64,000 nt of DNA from Asterionellopsis glacialis (GCA_014885115.2 WKLE02000570.1:27345-91344); one strand, 5' to 3'. Shown: positions 36,281-47,470, counted from the first letter of the stretch. Translations and numbers: made by a program. The notes: a model not told the origin generated them from the letters alone.

Positions 36281-37862
36281 AAATCACTAGTTTTTATTGA
36301 ATAAATCCACAAAAGAATTGGAATGTCACACTCCAGCAATGTTGGAGTGGACCAACAAATCCTGGAACTTTCTTTTGTGTATTGGGTGGAAGCAAGTGAT
36401 GCTTCATTATCTTTCATGCTTTCCAGCACCCTTCTAGTATAGTCATTGCCAATAATACTTGTAAACCACAGTTGTGAAAAAATTGCAGAAGAGAAGTGGA
36501 CATGATCCTTTCCTGGGAAATGGCAAACCTGCAAATTCCTGCTGTACTTATTCATAAGAATGTTGTAAGTCAAACTCAGTTTTAGTGTACATTATAGCAT
36601 ATTTATGAGCTTCTTTGTTTCCAAATCCTGTCTTCTTCATTCATAACCTCTTCTGTTGATGTATATGTGCATTGTTGGAAAATCCTAACATGTTGAGTAC
36701 TTATAAATCAGGAATTTCTTCAGTCTGTGTTATGAGTTTCTGGTTGTGATAGTTGATAGTATTCATACTAAACATGACTTTCATATTTTGTTGTCAAAAA
36801 CATTATTGTGCAAGTTCTGAAAGAAAGGCATTGTAGCAAAATTGAGTATGAAAAAATAAATCCTTTCCAATTGTAGAAACAAGAATCAAAGCATTATTTT
36901 GATATTAACATGATTAGTACTAGAAAGTATGTACTAGCAGATTGTATGGCTGACTGGAAGAAAAGATCTCATAGTCCTGATTCTACCCATTCTTCTTGTA
37001 AGTCTACAAAGAATAACAGGAGTTGTTTGAGAGAACAAACATCTTGTGATTCCCACAAGATTTTGTATTCCTATCTGAGTTCTTGTCTTAGTTTCTCCAC
37101 CTACTAGAGTATAATTCTAGAGGTTCATTTTTTCTTCTAAAAATTTCCTAATGCTCCCTATTGCAGTAAATACATCTGATAGTAATAATTTAGATATCTA
37201 CTAGTATTTCATGCTTTTTTTATTCCACACAGCACTCTCTATAAGCCACTTGATATGTTATCATAATGAATTTGCATGACAGGTTCTTAGAACAAGTTCA
37301 AAGTGCCACTCTCTACTAAAATTAAAGAAAAGTCTTGGGGAAATTGCAAAAATATAGAATTGAATTTGTGAAGATTCATGTTTCCAGAGGTAATGGTAGA
37401 CTAAACAAGTTGAACAAAATATGGATGTTTTGAATTATTCCAGGACAGGGTTCAGCTTTTGGTTGCAGCAGCAGTAGAGTAGATCAAATTTTCCCATAGA
37501 AAAAATATTTCAACTTTCTACATTTTGTTTTGCATTTCTTCCTCTGTTGCTACTTTTACCTAAAAAAGGAACAAAATGATTTTGCTTGACTGTATTTTTC
37601 CTTTGATAACACTGGTGCTATGTGCTTACACTCCCCCTGTGCTGACCCACACCAACAATTTCATAACAGCATATATGTTTCCACCTCCCCCTTCTTCTAG
37701 TACTCAAGTCAGATCTCCAAATAAAAATCTACCAGCACCATATCATTCCCATGAGTTTGTCAAAGAAAGATGTGACAGCTATCAGGAGGAAAAGTCACAT
37801 TTTCTTTTTAACCAGATGATTAGCAATAGTAAAAGAAACTTGTTTCAAAACTCACAAAACAA

Positions 37863-37935
37863 GACCCCTTGAATTGCATGTTCTTCTAATAGATGGTATC
37901 CTTCAATTTTGCATGTTCTTCTATTAGATGGTACA
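37863..37935. repeat. Short direct duplication
   Basis: Two near-identical ~25-bp copies of TTGCATGTTCTTCT(A/T)ATAGATGGTA type lie about 40 bp apart. This is a small local duplication in the CpG desert. Confidence 0.6.
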
Positions 37936-39747
37936 TCTACTGTGTTTGTTGTGTTGTGTCATAGCAAAGAGGTAGACATTTTTAATACATAAATTGGAAA
38001 TATAATGTTTACAATGTTTTTGGGTGCTAACCAGCTACTCTCTTTTCTATTTTTTATTGTAGCAAAGCAGTTCTGTTTGGTACTAGTCAGGAAAGCACAG
38101 GTGCTATTGTTGATGGTCATTCTTGTTGTTATTGGTGCTGATTTTTATTTCCTGATAAACTGGGGAATACATGATTGATGAGGATTAAAATTAACTGGTG
38201 TGAGGTGTGTGAGAGTGGAGTTGGTATAGAGGAGATAACACTGATATTGGGGACACAGAAGAACACACTGAGTCTCTGACAAGATAATAAAGTATAGTAC
38301 TAATCCTAGGAAATTTATATCATTTTGATTGATTAAAAAAATAAAAGTAAATTCTTGTCTATTCTTTTATTTGATTTATTCAGGAGTTGTTGGAGAGCTA
38401 TATCATTTATAATATTCAATGTTTTTGCAAATTAGATCCAGAAAAACAGATAATTATGAGATTGCTCAAAAGTTGTATCTGCTGGCTTGATAGTATTGTT
38501 TCATACTATACATATGTAGCAAATGAAATACTACTACCTCAACCACCAACAAGGAAAGAATATGAAATATTTAATCTGATTGAGCAAGTACTGAAAATAG
38601 TATATGTAGCTCCTTCTTAGTTACTCTAGGGGAGATATCTCCATAGATACTTTTTATTTTACTGTTTGGATTCTAGTTGCATATATAGAGGAACTTTTTT
38701 CCTGGATCTTGAATTAATTCTGATATCTAAGAACTTATTAAGCAAATATATACAACCAAAAAAGAGAGGCAGGTCAAATCAAAAATGCATGTGATACTTG
38801 TTGGAAGGCTTGCAGCTAGATCTTGTTGCTGAATAGAAATAATTTAAACTGTTAGTGTGGTTGTTTTGCAGTTATAGTTGTAGTAAAATCAATGATGCAC
38901 AGCAGCTTGGTTCACTCTACACTAGAATACTTTCAACCATAAATCAAGACCAACAAAAACCAGTCCATTATTTCCCTTTTCATCCAATTTACCTGCCAAA
39001 AAAATCAATCAAAAGAACATGTATTAATACTGTACCCTATCAGATAAATACTAGAAAAAGACAGTCAATACAAGAACCAGAAATAAATTTCACTATTCAT
39101 TTGAGACTGTTTGAGGATGATGGTGAACTATGCAGGATGTTTTATTTGTTGTAGGTCAACAACAAGTTAGAAGCACATACAAATGAAGACATCTACAATG
39201 ACAACTATCATGTGAGGGAATCATTCAATTGCTTTCATATCCCATTTGAGGTAAGACAGAAATCTATGCATGAAAATCATTCAATGTAGTGTGCATAATA
39301 ATAAAAAGATATTTAAAGAAATTCATGTGACACCTTTTCTTTAATTCTTTATTGAATAACAACAAATTCCCATTTTGTTTGATCTGCATTTTTAGAATAA
39401 ATAAATATATCCTACTAATTATACTGTGATATCTATGGGAGACTTTTTAATGTTTTTTCATACTTCAGCAGACATTTTCTTTTCATATTTCATTCTGAAA
39501 AGTTCAAATCAAGCAACAAACACTAGCAAAAAAGGAATACTAAAAACCCAAGTACTCTAGAATAAGATTGTTCCAGAAAGAAGCCAGATTAGATATCCCT
39601 AGACAAATGAGAATTTAGATTTGTTTTCTGTGGTAGTGGAACTTTTCTAATATGTTGCTTGGCAGTCTATGATGTGAAGTATACACATGTGATGATAGCC
39701 CTAGCTATAGAATGATTATCATATGCATGCAAAAATGATTTTCAATT

Positions 39748-39768
39748 TTTTTTTTTTGGGGGGGGGGT
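39748..39768. repeat. Poly-T / poly-G homopolymer junction
   Basis: A run of T is followed directly by about ten G. This may be real (a simple-repeat junction) or an assembly or sequencing weak point; length is likely variable. Confidence 0.6.
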
Positions 39769-40999
39769 CCTTACAGTTTTGAAACTATTGGTTCTCCCTC
39801 AAGCATAGGTGTAATCATTTTTTAAAAATGATGGTAGTAAAGTTCTTCACCTGGAACCCTGTTGTGTGTAAATGTAAAAAATAGGCCAGGCCATACTTGG
39901 AACAATTGGCAATAACAGAGATAGGTTATTTGAACATCCTAGAACACTTCATAATGTTTGTCAGAAACAAAGAAAGAACAACAACTCTGTAGTTTAAATG
40001 AGAAATCTTTCACAGAAATATGCTTTTTGTGTAAAAATATTAAGTACAAAAATTCTTAGTAAATCTATATAAGCAGCTAAATTTTATCACAAAAATACAG
40101 CAATGAGATACAATAACAAAATTTATGACAACAAAAAATATCTATCATAAATAATACTATTTTTTTCCTACCTGCATGCACACAGTATGCTCATTATTTT
40201 CAAAAAATTCCTGGGAATTTGATAAAACTGGATTCTGAGTGGTAATTCTTCCACATGCCATTTCTTATGCTATCATTCAGTTCATAAGTTCATTATCTGT
40301 AAAATCTATACGATGATTCTTGCTATTCTTATCTACTTCTTCATGAGGTGCTCTACTTTTCTCACTCTGTCATGTTTTCTTCTTTTTGATATTAGTTTCC
40401 TCAGTTTCATGTAAAAATTGTGTGTATTCCCACCAACTTTTCAATTTCTCATATTCTTTATTTCTCGATTGCCCATTACCCTTTCAGTTGGAAAATAAAA
40501 GGAAATCCAACAGTACTAGCATTCCTCATAGTCTTCAGCACAACATGATCACCCAAACAAAAACAATTCAATTTCTCATATATCCACAACTCCTTCCAAA
40601 ACTCCACAAGAAGTCTGTATGATCTTTCAAATATTTATCAGAAATTATTGTTGAAAGACCCTTTTTCAAATCAATTCTAATTGAAAGAAATGATCTGTTG
40701 TTCCCAGTATTTTGCCACTAATATGACTCATCATAATAGACTGAATATATATCAAAACATCATGGTATTAGCCAAGTTTGTGTTATTTCTGTTCCAAATC
40801 ATAAAAATGCTACAATATTTGGTTTCCCTGCCTTTTCTTTGTTAGCACTCAAACAGCAACCACTATAACTCATATTTCTGGATATTCTTCTTCCAGCATG
40901 TATTTGACTAACATTTCTTATTTTTTATTATCATCATACCTTGTGTTTGTTGTATACCAACATTATCATCGCCACCAGGACCATAACTATCTTCTTTGA

Positions 41000-43100
41000 G
41001 TATGGCATTATATTCAGTATTACTAAGTGGATCCAATAATGAATATAGTTCTATTGTAGGAAGTTCTTCTGTAGAAGTCTTATTTTTGGGATTAGATTAT
41101 TTCTGTGCTTTTACTGATGGTTGTGATTTGCATTTTTGTGTTGCTGGATTTAATCCCATTTCTGTTACTTTGGAAGGTGCATATCTTCTTATTGGAGGGG
41201 TCCAAAACACCTCCAGATCACTCAAGTCCAATCAGGATGTGCACCTTTCCCACACACTCATCAACTTTTATTTCTTTGGATCTTTCAATCTCTGCCAAAT
41301 TGCTCATTCCTTCACTAACTTGCACCACATTCTTTACCATTTCAAGCTCTTCTTGTACCCTGCCCCACGTTGTTGTTATCTTCCTTCTCCTTCTTTTGCT
41401 CTTAAAACAAATTTGGGCAAACTTATAGACATTGGATCTAGAAGTTGAACACAAGTGAAATAGAGCAGTCCACTTCTAAAATGGCTCACCAATAAAACAA
41501 ACAAGGGTCTTTCCCACTCTTTGAAAACTGTGCTTGGGGGCATCTCCATCTACAGCTTCAGAAAGATAGACTTTCCTCTCCCTTCATCTTTGAAAGAACT
41601 GTGCTGCATACCACCTTTTTCAGCCACTTTTTTATGCTCACTTACAGTCTACACAAACCAACAAGAAACTTTGCATTCCTCAGCCAAGCTTAATGTTTTG
41701 CCCTTTTTCAAGAAATTTCAAGCTTGATTTTCAAAATTGTTTCTGATATGGCATTATATACTGGGGAAGAGATGGTAAACATTAAAATTCATTAATGTTT
41801 TTTTGCATTTTTGATGTCATAATTACATCATAAATAAGAAACATTACTTATTGTTTCAAGCTTGGGAAAAATTCACCCATTTCTTATTGGTGGGTGTAAA
41901 CTGTATTAAATCTGTGTCTTTCAAATTCATTTTTTGAAAAATCTCTTTGCACTTGTCTGACATTATTACATAATCTATAAGAGGCAATTGTTGAATCTAC
42001 CAATGGGCGTGTAAGCTTTATATGGGGAGAAACAGAAGGTTCATATATTTCACAATGACATTGAATAGGTTTGCATGAACTTCATAAAAGTTTGAACTCT
42101 TGATACTGAAAATCTTACATCTACTAATGTTGGGCAGTCCAGTACTTCCTGTGACTTTAAATATGCTATTTTAACTTCATCAGCAACATAGTTAGTACTT
42201 CCATGAGACAAAGTTTGTCAATAAGGAAGATGTTCACAGACAACTTTCTGTCATTCCTTGCTGCTATAGCACCTCCTAAACTTTGGTTCTCTTCTATAAA
42301 GTCCAGCTATACACAGTAATATAAGCAATTGGGACTATTTTGGGCAAGCTTGAAGTTGCTTATATTAGGCAATTTTTCAAGCTAAACCTTAGCAACATTG
42401 CTTATTTGTGATGTTATTTGATGTCATGTTATGTCATTAACAATCATTCTTTAAGCTAAAATTTACTTAATACTTTCCAAATTTTGTGTGTGATGACACC
42501 ATCATATAAGCAACACTGAAAATTTCAAGCTTAAAATTGCTTATTTCAAGTCATTTTTTCAAGCTTGACCTTAAGCAACATGCGTTGCTTATTATTGGGT
42601 ATGGTTGACTGTAGTAGACATAGTGATTTAATCAACAACAAGCAGTGTTCATCATTATAGGCCAACTTAATATTCTTAATGTTTTTTTTGCAAGTAACTT
42701 CTTGGACCCTTTGCATATATTAGAAGGTCTTCAATCTTCTTACCCTTGAGGCTTTTAGATGGTGGCCTGTGGATGGCAATTTTTGTTTCTATCTTCTTGA
42801 AGCAATCCTTGTTGGGTGAGAATGGTTCCTTTTGTTTGGAAAGGATGCCATGCCAAAGCCCTCCTCTGTACTACTTATCTGTAGAGTTACAATGCATTTA
42901 GAGTAGATATTGGGAAGTGCCTGCCTTCTTGTCATTGAGTAAAAAAGCTTCTGCCATAACATTATTTTTCCAACTCTGCATTTGTGGATGTAATACAAAG
43001 GGAGATATCATTACCTCAACCCACCACATGAATCCATGAGTGATGAAAGGGTGGAAGCATTCCTCCATGAAGAGTTTCAGGCTCCTGATCTGTTGGGTTT
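41000..43100 (-). pseudogene. Decayed minus-strand coding remnants (family unknown)
   Basis: Minus-strand translation shows protein-like stretches broken by stops and frame changes. Examples: KKIETKIAIHRPPSKSLKGK near 42750, VSEHKKVAEKGGMQHSSFKD near 41600, EELEMVKNVVQVSEGMSNLA near 41350 and LLDPLSNTEYNAILKEDSYG near 41020. Composition is hydrophilic and unlike random translation of AT-rich DNA. I recognise no domain. These may be parts of one or more dead genes or of a transposon polyprotein. Limits are approximate. Confidence 0.35.
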
Positions 43101-43375
43101 TTCATGGCGCCCAGAGTAAAAATGTCTCAAAGGACAAAGATGACAACATGAATTTTGGTGACTGCAACTGTTTGTGAGAAAAAGATTTCTTGCTGTACAG
43201 GAAAGAGGGGCTGTGTTAGGTGTTCTGGAAATAGTAGCAGGTTAGCTATGTGTGTTTTTACACTAACTTGTTGATTGTAACTAGATGCTGTAACTCTACT
43301 GGAACTTGGACTTGCATCAGGGTAGTTACAGTTACAAAACTGCCCTCATAAAATGATGGACATACAAACAGACAT

Positions 43376-44030
43376 GAAATGTACAGTAAATTATGTACAA
43401 TTGTAATTCGGCTTTCACTAAGTTATGTACCTTCTGCATCTTGTTCTTAGCTCCAGATTGATGTCATCCTCATTATCATCCTCATTATCATCATCAGTGT
43501 CCATGTTCCAATCATGAGTCTCAATTTTAGGTGTAGGTTTGTTGGCTTCTACATCAGATACTTGGGTAGGTGTCTCTAGCTACAGCTGCAATCTTGGATG
43601 GATCTACTCTTCATATACTAATGAAAATACTACCTCATAAAGAAAACTTGTGATTTGTATTGTTTTGTTCTTGCTGCCATCAAATTTTTTTGGGTATTAG
43701 AAAATAAAACATTACAAGAAATGTACAGTAAATTATGTACAATTGTAATTCGGATTTCACTAAGTTATGTACCTTCTGCATCTTGTTCGGTATCATCCTC
43801 ATTATCATCATCACTGTCCATGTCCCAATCATTAGTCTCAATTTTAGGTGTAGGTTTGTTGGCTTCTACATCAGATACTTGGGTAGGTGTCTCTACAGCT
43901 GCAATATTGGATGGATCTAATCTTCATTTACTAATGAAAATACTACCTCATAAAGAAAACTTGTGATTTGTATTGTTTGTTCTTGCTGCCATCAAATTTT
44001 TTTGGGCATTAGAAAATAAACCATTACAAG
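43376..44030. repeat. Tandem direct duplication, ~342-bp unit
   Basis: Copy A 43376-43717 and copy B 43718-44030 align almost end to end (both start GAAATGTACAGTAAATTATG and end near ATTACAAG), with small indels. The minus strand encodes the same acidic peptide tail in both. Copy B keeps it open to a stop at 43765; copy A has a 4-bp insertion (TAGC) that breaks the frame. Confidence 0.88.
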
Positions 44031-44296
44031 ATGCCACTTGATTAGACCCTTCTACCAAATATTTCAATATTTTTTGGGAGTGTATTATTGAAGTAATCTT
44101 GAAACTGGTTGCTGAAATTGTGAACAAAAAGATGCTGGAATAAATGTATATGGTGTGGTGGACCACCAATCACCAATATATAAGAAACTGTAGCATCTTC
44201 TAATGCTAATTGTCTCTCACCACTATAAGTAATTGGTTGATAAAGTAATAAAAGCTCACCATTTTATTCAATTATATCTTCACCATCCGTCCACAT
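43765..44296 (-). pseudogene. Disrupted gene 3' end with acidic tail, minus strand
   Basis: From 44296 the minus strand reads MWTDGEDIIE, an in-frame TAA, then an open stretch including YQPITYSGERQLALEDATVS and GGPPHHIHLFQHLF to a stop at 44042. Farther down, 43917-43765 reads an acidic C-terminal tail (ETNDWDMDSDDDNEDDTEQD). The two parts could be exons of one former gene. The in-frame stop and loss of CpG argue it is dead, although splicing or read-through is not excluded. No family recognised. Confidence 0.4.
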
Positions 44297-44564
44297 GATT
44301 ATTGCAACAGATTGTGTGTTGGTCTCAGATGCCAGCGTGGTCGAAGGAGAAAGAAAATGGACGCTGAGAAAATGAATGGACGAAAAGGGGTGACATACAG
44401 ACCAAACCTTCTTGGCATCAAATTCTTGATCGCCTCAAAATCTTTGTCCATATCTTTTGCCAAAGTTCTCAATTCTCACAAAAAAAGAATAAGAAGCCGA
44501 CGACGAACGACGAAGACAAACAACAACAAGTATAATTCGAACACAATAAGAACACAAAACTAGC

Positions 44565-45278
44565 ATGGCCGCCAGAGAGTTGTTCTATTTGACTCTTTAT
44601 GCTCCAGATTTGGAGAAAAGTAAGGCGTTCTACCAAAAAGTGCTGCGATGGGAAATTGGTGGAGGTAGCATGGGCGGTCATGTGAACAACACAACGACTC
44701 CTTGCGGTCTCAGTCCTGGGTGTACCCACAATTCAGTCTATTTATCTGTCGACAGCCTCCAGGAAGCCATGACACAAGTTCAGGCCAAAGGAGGTAAAGT
44801 AGTGTCACAAGAGGAGTTTAAAGGTATCGGACCTGCAGCATTTTGTCTAGACAATCAAGGAACCAACTTTGTCCTTCAAGAACCAGGTACACCTGGAATG
44901 AAAAAACATGCCACCGACGTACAAAAAGGAAACAAACATGGTGATTTATTCTTTTTCTCTCTTCCAGTCATGGACGAAGGCAAGGCACGAGACTTTTATA
45001 CCACCGTATTTGGTTGGGAGTTTGGAACCGAGGGCGAGCAAGGAGGATTGGGTGTGACAAATCTAAAGGGTCCTGATGGGGGATTGGGCTGTGGAAGGAA
45101 GGGCCACTATCCATCTCTTTGGTTCCGTGTTGACGATGTGAAGAAAACGACGGAGGTTATCAAGGAGGCTGGTGGCACCACTGGCGAAACCTTTGACGCA
45201 CCCGAAGGAACCATGAGTGAAGTGGTTGATGATCAGGGAGTGAAATTTGGTATCGTCCAGCCAGCACCTGGCTACTAA
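44565..45278 (+). CDS. Two-domain VOC-superfamily protein (glyoxalase/bleomycin-resistance fold)
   Basis: 237 aa, intronless, ATG 44565. Two tandem VOC modules: residues ~1-115 (LFYLTLYAPDLEKSKAFYQK ... FVLQEPG) and ~125-235 (LFFFSLPVMDEGKARDFYTT ... KFGIVQPAPG). Each shows the typical start (a DxxKAxxFY helix) and end (DxxGxxFxxxQ) of the superfamily. Members range from glyoxalase I to dioxygenases and binding proteins, so the reaction is not predictable. No targeting peptide; probably cytosolic. It begins ~280 bp after the CpG desert, where normal CpG use returns. Confidence 0.85.
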   Translation: MAARELFYLTLYAPDLEKSKAFYQKVLRWEIGGGSMGGHVNNTTTPCGLSPGCTHNSVYLSVDSLQEAMTQVQAKGGKVVSQEEFKGIGPAAFCLDNQGTNFVLQEPGTPGMKKHATDVQKGNKHGDLFFFSLPVMDEGKARDFYTTVFGWEFGTEGEQGGLGVTNLKGPDGGLGCGRKGHYPSLWFRVDDVKKTTEVIKEAGGTTGETFDAPEGTMSEVVDDQGVKFGIVQPAPGY

Positions 45279-45990
45279 AATGCTTGCGGACTGGTATTGA
45301 GACTCGACCCCCTCAAGAATTACACAGTAGCTCCATTTCGATTGCAGCTAGTATCTACTTGCTAGTACATAAATATCAAGATGCCAGCAGCCGTTGGAGC
45401 CTGCACCTCAGGGTCTCGAGTAAGAAGAAACAAAAGCAGCAGCAAAACAAGCACAGCGTCTCCTCATCGACTTCGATCCTCCTCTTATAACTCTGAAGAT
45501 CGACCAACATTACCAACCACATCGACTTGGTTTGGAATTAGTCATAAGAAAAGTCGACGATTGGGGATGACTCTATCTCCTGAATACGAAGGAGATGGAG
45601 TGATTCGAGTTGTCTCATAAGGACGAGAAGGCAGATGCTGACGGACCTGGCCCAAATTGAGAATGAGAATGGGTTTGAACCTTCACTTTGCCAGGCGAGT
45701 TCCCTTAAAAAAGTCTTGGAACTATGCAAATGATTTGTAAATATGTAATGGTTAGTTGTTCAACATACACTTTATCTACTTGCAGCTCTGTACTATAGAT
45801 ATTCGTTTTCTGTTTGCTGCGTGTGTGTCTCTGTCATAACTTTCTCCATCTGATGACAAATGAGACAAAGTGCGAGATGATCGCGCTATAATATTTGTGG
45901 TACTAATAATTATTTCTATTTAATAGGAGTATTGTATTATTCAAGCTAGCTAGCTCTTAGTAGTTGAGTTGGTGGTTGTACCTCTGGACT
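45279..45990. other. Convergent 3' intergenic region
   Basis: Between the VOC and SDR stops. A 79-codon ATG frame at 45381-45620 (MPAAVGACTSGSRV...) is Ser/Arg-rich without a domain and overlaps another frame; it could be a micro-gene but is more likely 3' UTR. Nothing else seen. Confidence 0.4.
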
Positions 45991-46950
45991 TCACATGATC
46001 TCTCCCAAACTGTAATCACAGTTTCGTTCCTTCAAGGATTCCAGTAATGCTTTAAAGTCAGTAGTGACGGTTCCTTCTCCAACTGGTTTAGCACGAATAT
46101 CAAATGATCGATTTTTGTAGGCATCATGACGTAAGGCTTCTAACATGACAGATGCAACATCTGCCCGTGGAATACTACGTGATTCTGTTCCATCTTGTTC
46201 ATCATCGACACCGATAACAATTTCACGTTCACCACCTTCTTCATTAATCAATCCACCAGGATGAACAATCGTATACGTTAATTGTCGATCTTGATTACTT
46301 TTGCTTTGTTCTATTAAATACATTTCTGCTTTACGTTTCCATTTTAAAATATTACCACCACTAACAGTTCCATCTTCATTGGTGGTTCGTCCAAAAGCAT
46401 TCAATGAATTGTTAGGATCAGTTCCACCCATACTCGAGCAAACCACAACATGTGTTCCTGTAGGACATGCATCAATTTGATATTTTTGTCCTAACCAATC
46501 CACCGTTTCTGGATCACCATCTGGGAAACCAAATTTAGGCCTGCCCGTGTCGGGATCGATTTGTCCTTCCAACGGTTTTGGTTTGGCAGATGTACAAATA
46601 CATAATGCATCAATATGTTTTTCATTATTCATAGCTTTCGACAAAGCATCTTGATTACTCACATCTACTATAGCAACAGCTGACTCTGGGATACCAGATT
46701 CCACTAAAGCAGCTTTACTCTCGGGCGTTCGAACAAAACCTAATGGATCAAATTCTTTTGGTAATGCCAACATTTTACGAAACAATAATTGTCCTGTTTG
46801 ACCACCAGCACCAGTCACCACAACACGACGCGGTGCATTTGTAGAAACTGCACAAGCATTATCTGCCATGGTAAGAATAATGACAATAATCAAAATGCAG
46901 GCAGTAGCAAAAATTTGCCTTCTTGTGGAAGTTAGTGTACCGTTCTTCAT
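45991..46950 (-). CDS. SDR-like NAD(P)-binding protein with N-terminal membrane/signal segment
   Basis: Start set at ATG 46950 (MKNGTLTSTRRQ); the frame continues upstream only to a TTG. 319 aa. A hydrophobic segment (ATACILIIVIILTMADNACA) is followed by RRVVVTGAGGQTGQLLFRKM, the TGxxGxxG nucleotide-binding loop of atypical short-chain dehydrogenases. VVVCSSMGGTD gives the strand-5 Ser region, and YTIVHPGGL is the conserved block after it. It resembles plant At5g02240-type NAD(P)H-binding reductases, which lack a defined substrate. The signal segment implies ER, plastid or membrane location; no clear plastid Phe motif is seen. Confidence 0.82.
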   Translation of the reverse strand: MKNGTLTSTRRQIFATACILIIVIILTMADNACAVSTNAPRRVVVTGAGGQTGQLLFRKMLALPKEFDPLGFVRTPESKAALVESGIPESAVAIVDVSNQDALSKAMNNEKHIDALCICTSAKPKPLEGQIDPDTGRPKFGFPDGDPETVDWLGQKYQIDACPTGTHVVVCSSMGGTDPNNSLNAFGRTTNEDGTVSGGNILKWKRKAEMYLIEQSKSNQDRQLTYTIVHPGGLINEEGGEREIVIGVDDEQDGTESRSIPRADVASVMLEALRHDAYKNRSFDIRAKPVGEGTVTTDFKALLESLKERNCDYSLGEIM

Positions 46951-47156
46951 TGCCAATGGATAAATATTGCCGGGCGTTGCCTTTCCTTCTTCTTCTTGTC
47001 TCCAAGACTGTCTCACAGAACACAGCTTCCTCCACACTAATGTCGAATAATACAAAGAGTTATTTAGCTCAATCTACTCCACTGCTGGTTCTGATTCATC
47101 GTCGACGAAGAGGATAGATGTGATCGGAAAAATTGAAAGATTTTTGATCGCCCAAC

Positions 47157-47164
47157 TGACGTCA
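47157..47164. promoter_or_regulatory. CRE-type bZIP site TGACGTCA
   Basis: Perfect palindrome 18 bp left of the shared GTCGAA element, in a divergent promoter. The 10-mer TGACGTCATC is shared with the site upstream of KAT3. Confidence 0.4.
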
Positions 47165-47181
47165 TCGTTCAAGGTCGAGTG

Positions 47182-47227
47182 AGTCGAAAAATCAAGTCGA
47201 AGAAGTCAAACCAATAAGAATCTTTTC
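47182..47227. promoter_or_regulatory. Shared ~45-bp GTCGAA promoter element, copy 1
   Basis: Core AAGTCGAAGAAGTCAAACC, then (A/C)A(T/G)AAGAATCTTTTC, preceded by AGTCGAAAA. Nearly identical to 51810-51854, which lies in another divergent promoter. The surrounding direct GTCGA repeats suggest a multi-site factor-binding element. Confidence 0.45.
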
Positions 47228-47470
47228 CAAAAATCCCTTGGGTGTGGCCCGCCCTTTGACTGCAGAAAAAATCAAAAAAGTAAAAAACATCAAAATCTTC
47301 TGTCTGTCATACGACTTCCGATGGCCCATGATTGCTTCCAACAACCACCGAACATCTCAAACATGAAACATCAAACATCATTCTATAAAAACAAAGCACC
47401 ATCAAAACACAAGAAAAACTGAAAATCAACATCAGCGAAACTCTCACGAAATCAAATTCGAGACACGAAA

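Larger units (their letters stand above)
35480..44287. other. CpG desert: 8.8-kb gene-poor, CpG-depleted AT-rich tract
   Basis: By reading every line I counted only 11 CG dinucleotides in 8808 bp (at about 36168, 40311, 40466, 40970, 41368, 42008, 42583, 43108, 43409, 43751, 43788), and none between 36170 and 40310. Flanking DNA has several per 100 bp. GC, TG and CA dinucleotides remain common. No intact gene was found. Frames with protein-like composition but interrupted by stops occur mainly on the minus strand in the right half. The pattern fits long-term loss of methylated CpG, as in silenced transposons, but foreign origin cannot be excluded. Confidence 0.85.
46951..47470. other. Divergent promoter region (SDR / 2OG oxygenase)
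   Basis: Holds a CRE palindrome at 47157 and the GTCGAA-rich element at 47182-47227 (listed separately). The adjoining minus-strand open stretch (46951-47055) precedes the first ATG and is taken as 5' UTR. Confidence 0.5.

Noticed and set aside
36217..36573. 118-codon minus-strand frame in the CpG desert
   Set aside because: Starts at TTG, ends in the heptamer repeat and has no recognised family; may be a remnant exon but cannot be supported as a gene.
35480..44287. Organellar or bacterial insert as explanation of the AT-rich tract
   Set aside because: No rRNA, tRNA, organelle genes or long bacterial frames were seen; CpG loss this strong is not typical of diatom organelle DNA. Not fully excluded without a database search.
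45381..45620. 79-codon ATG frame after the VOC gene
   Set aside because: Ser/Arg-rich, no domain, overlaps another frame and lies where a 3' UTR is expected; mentioned only in the spacer note.
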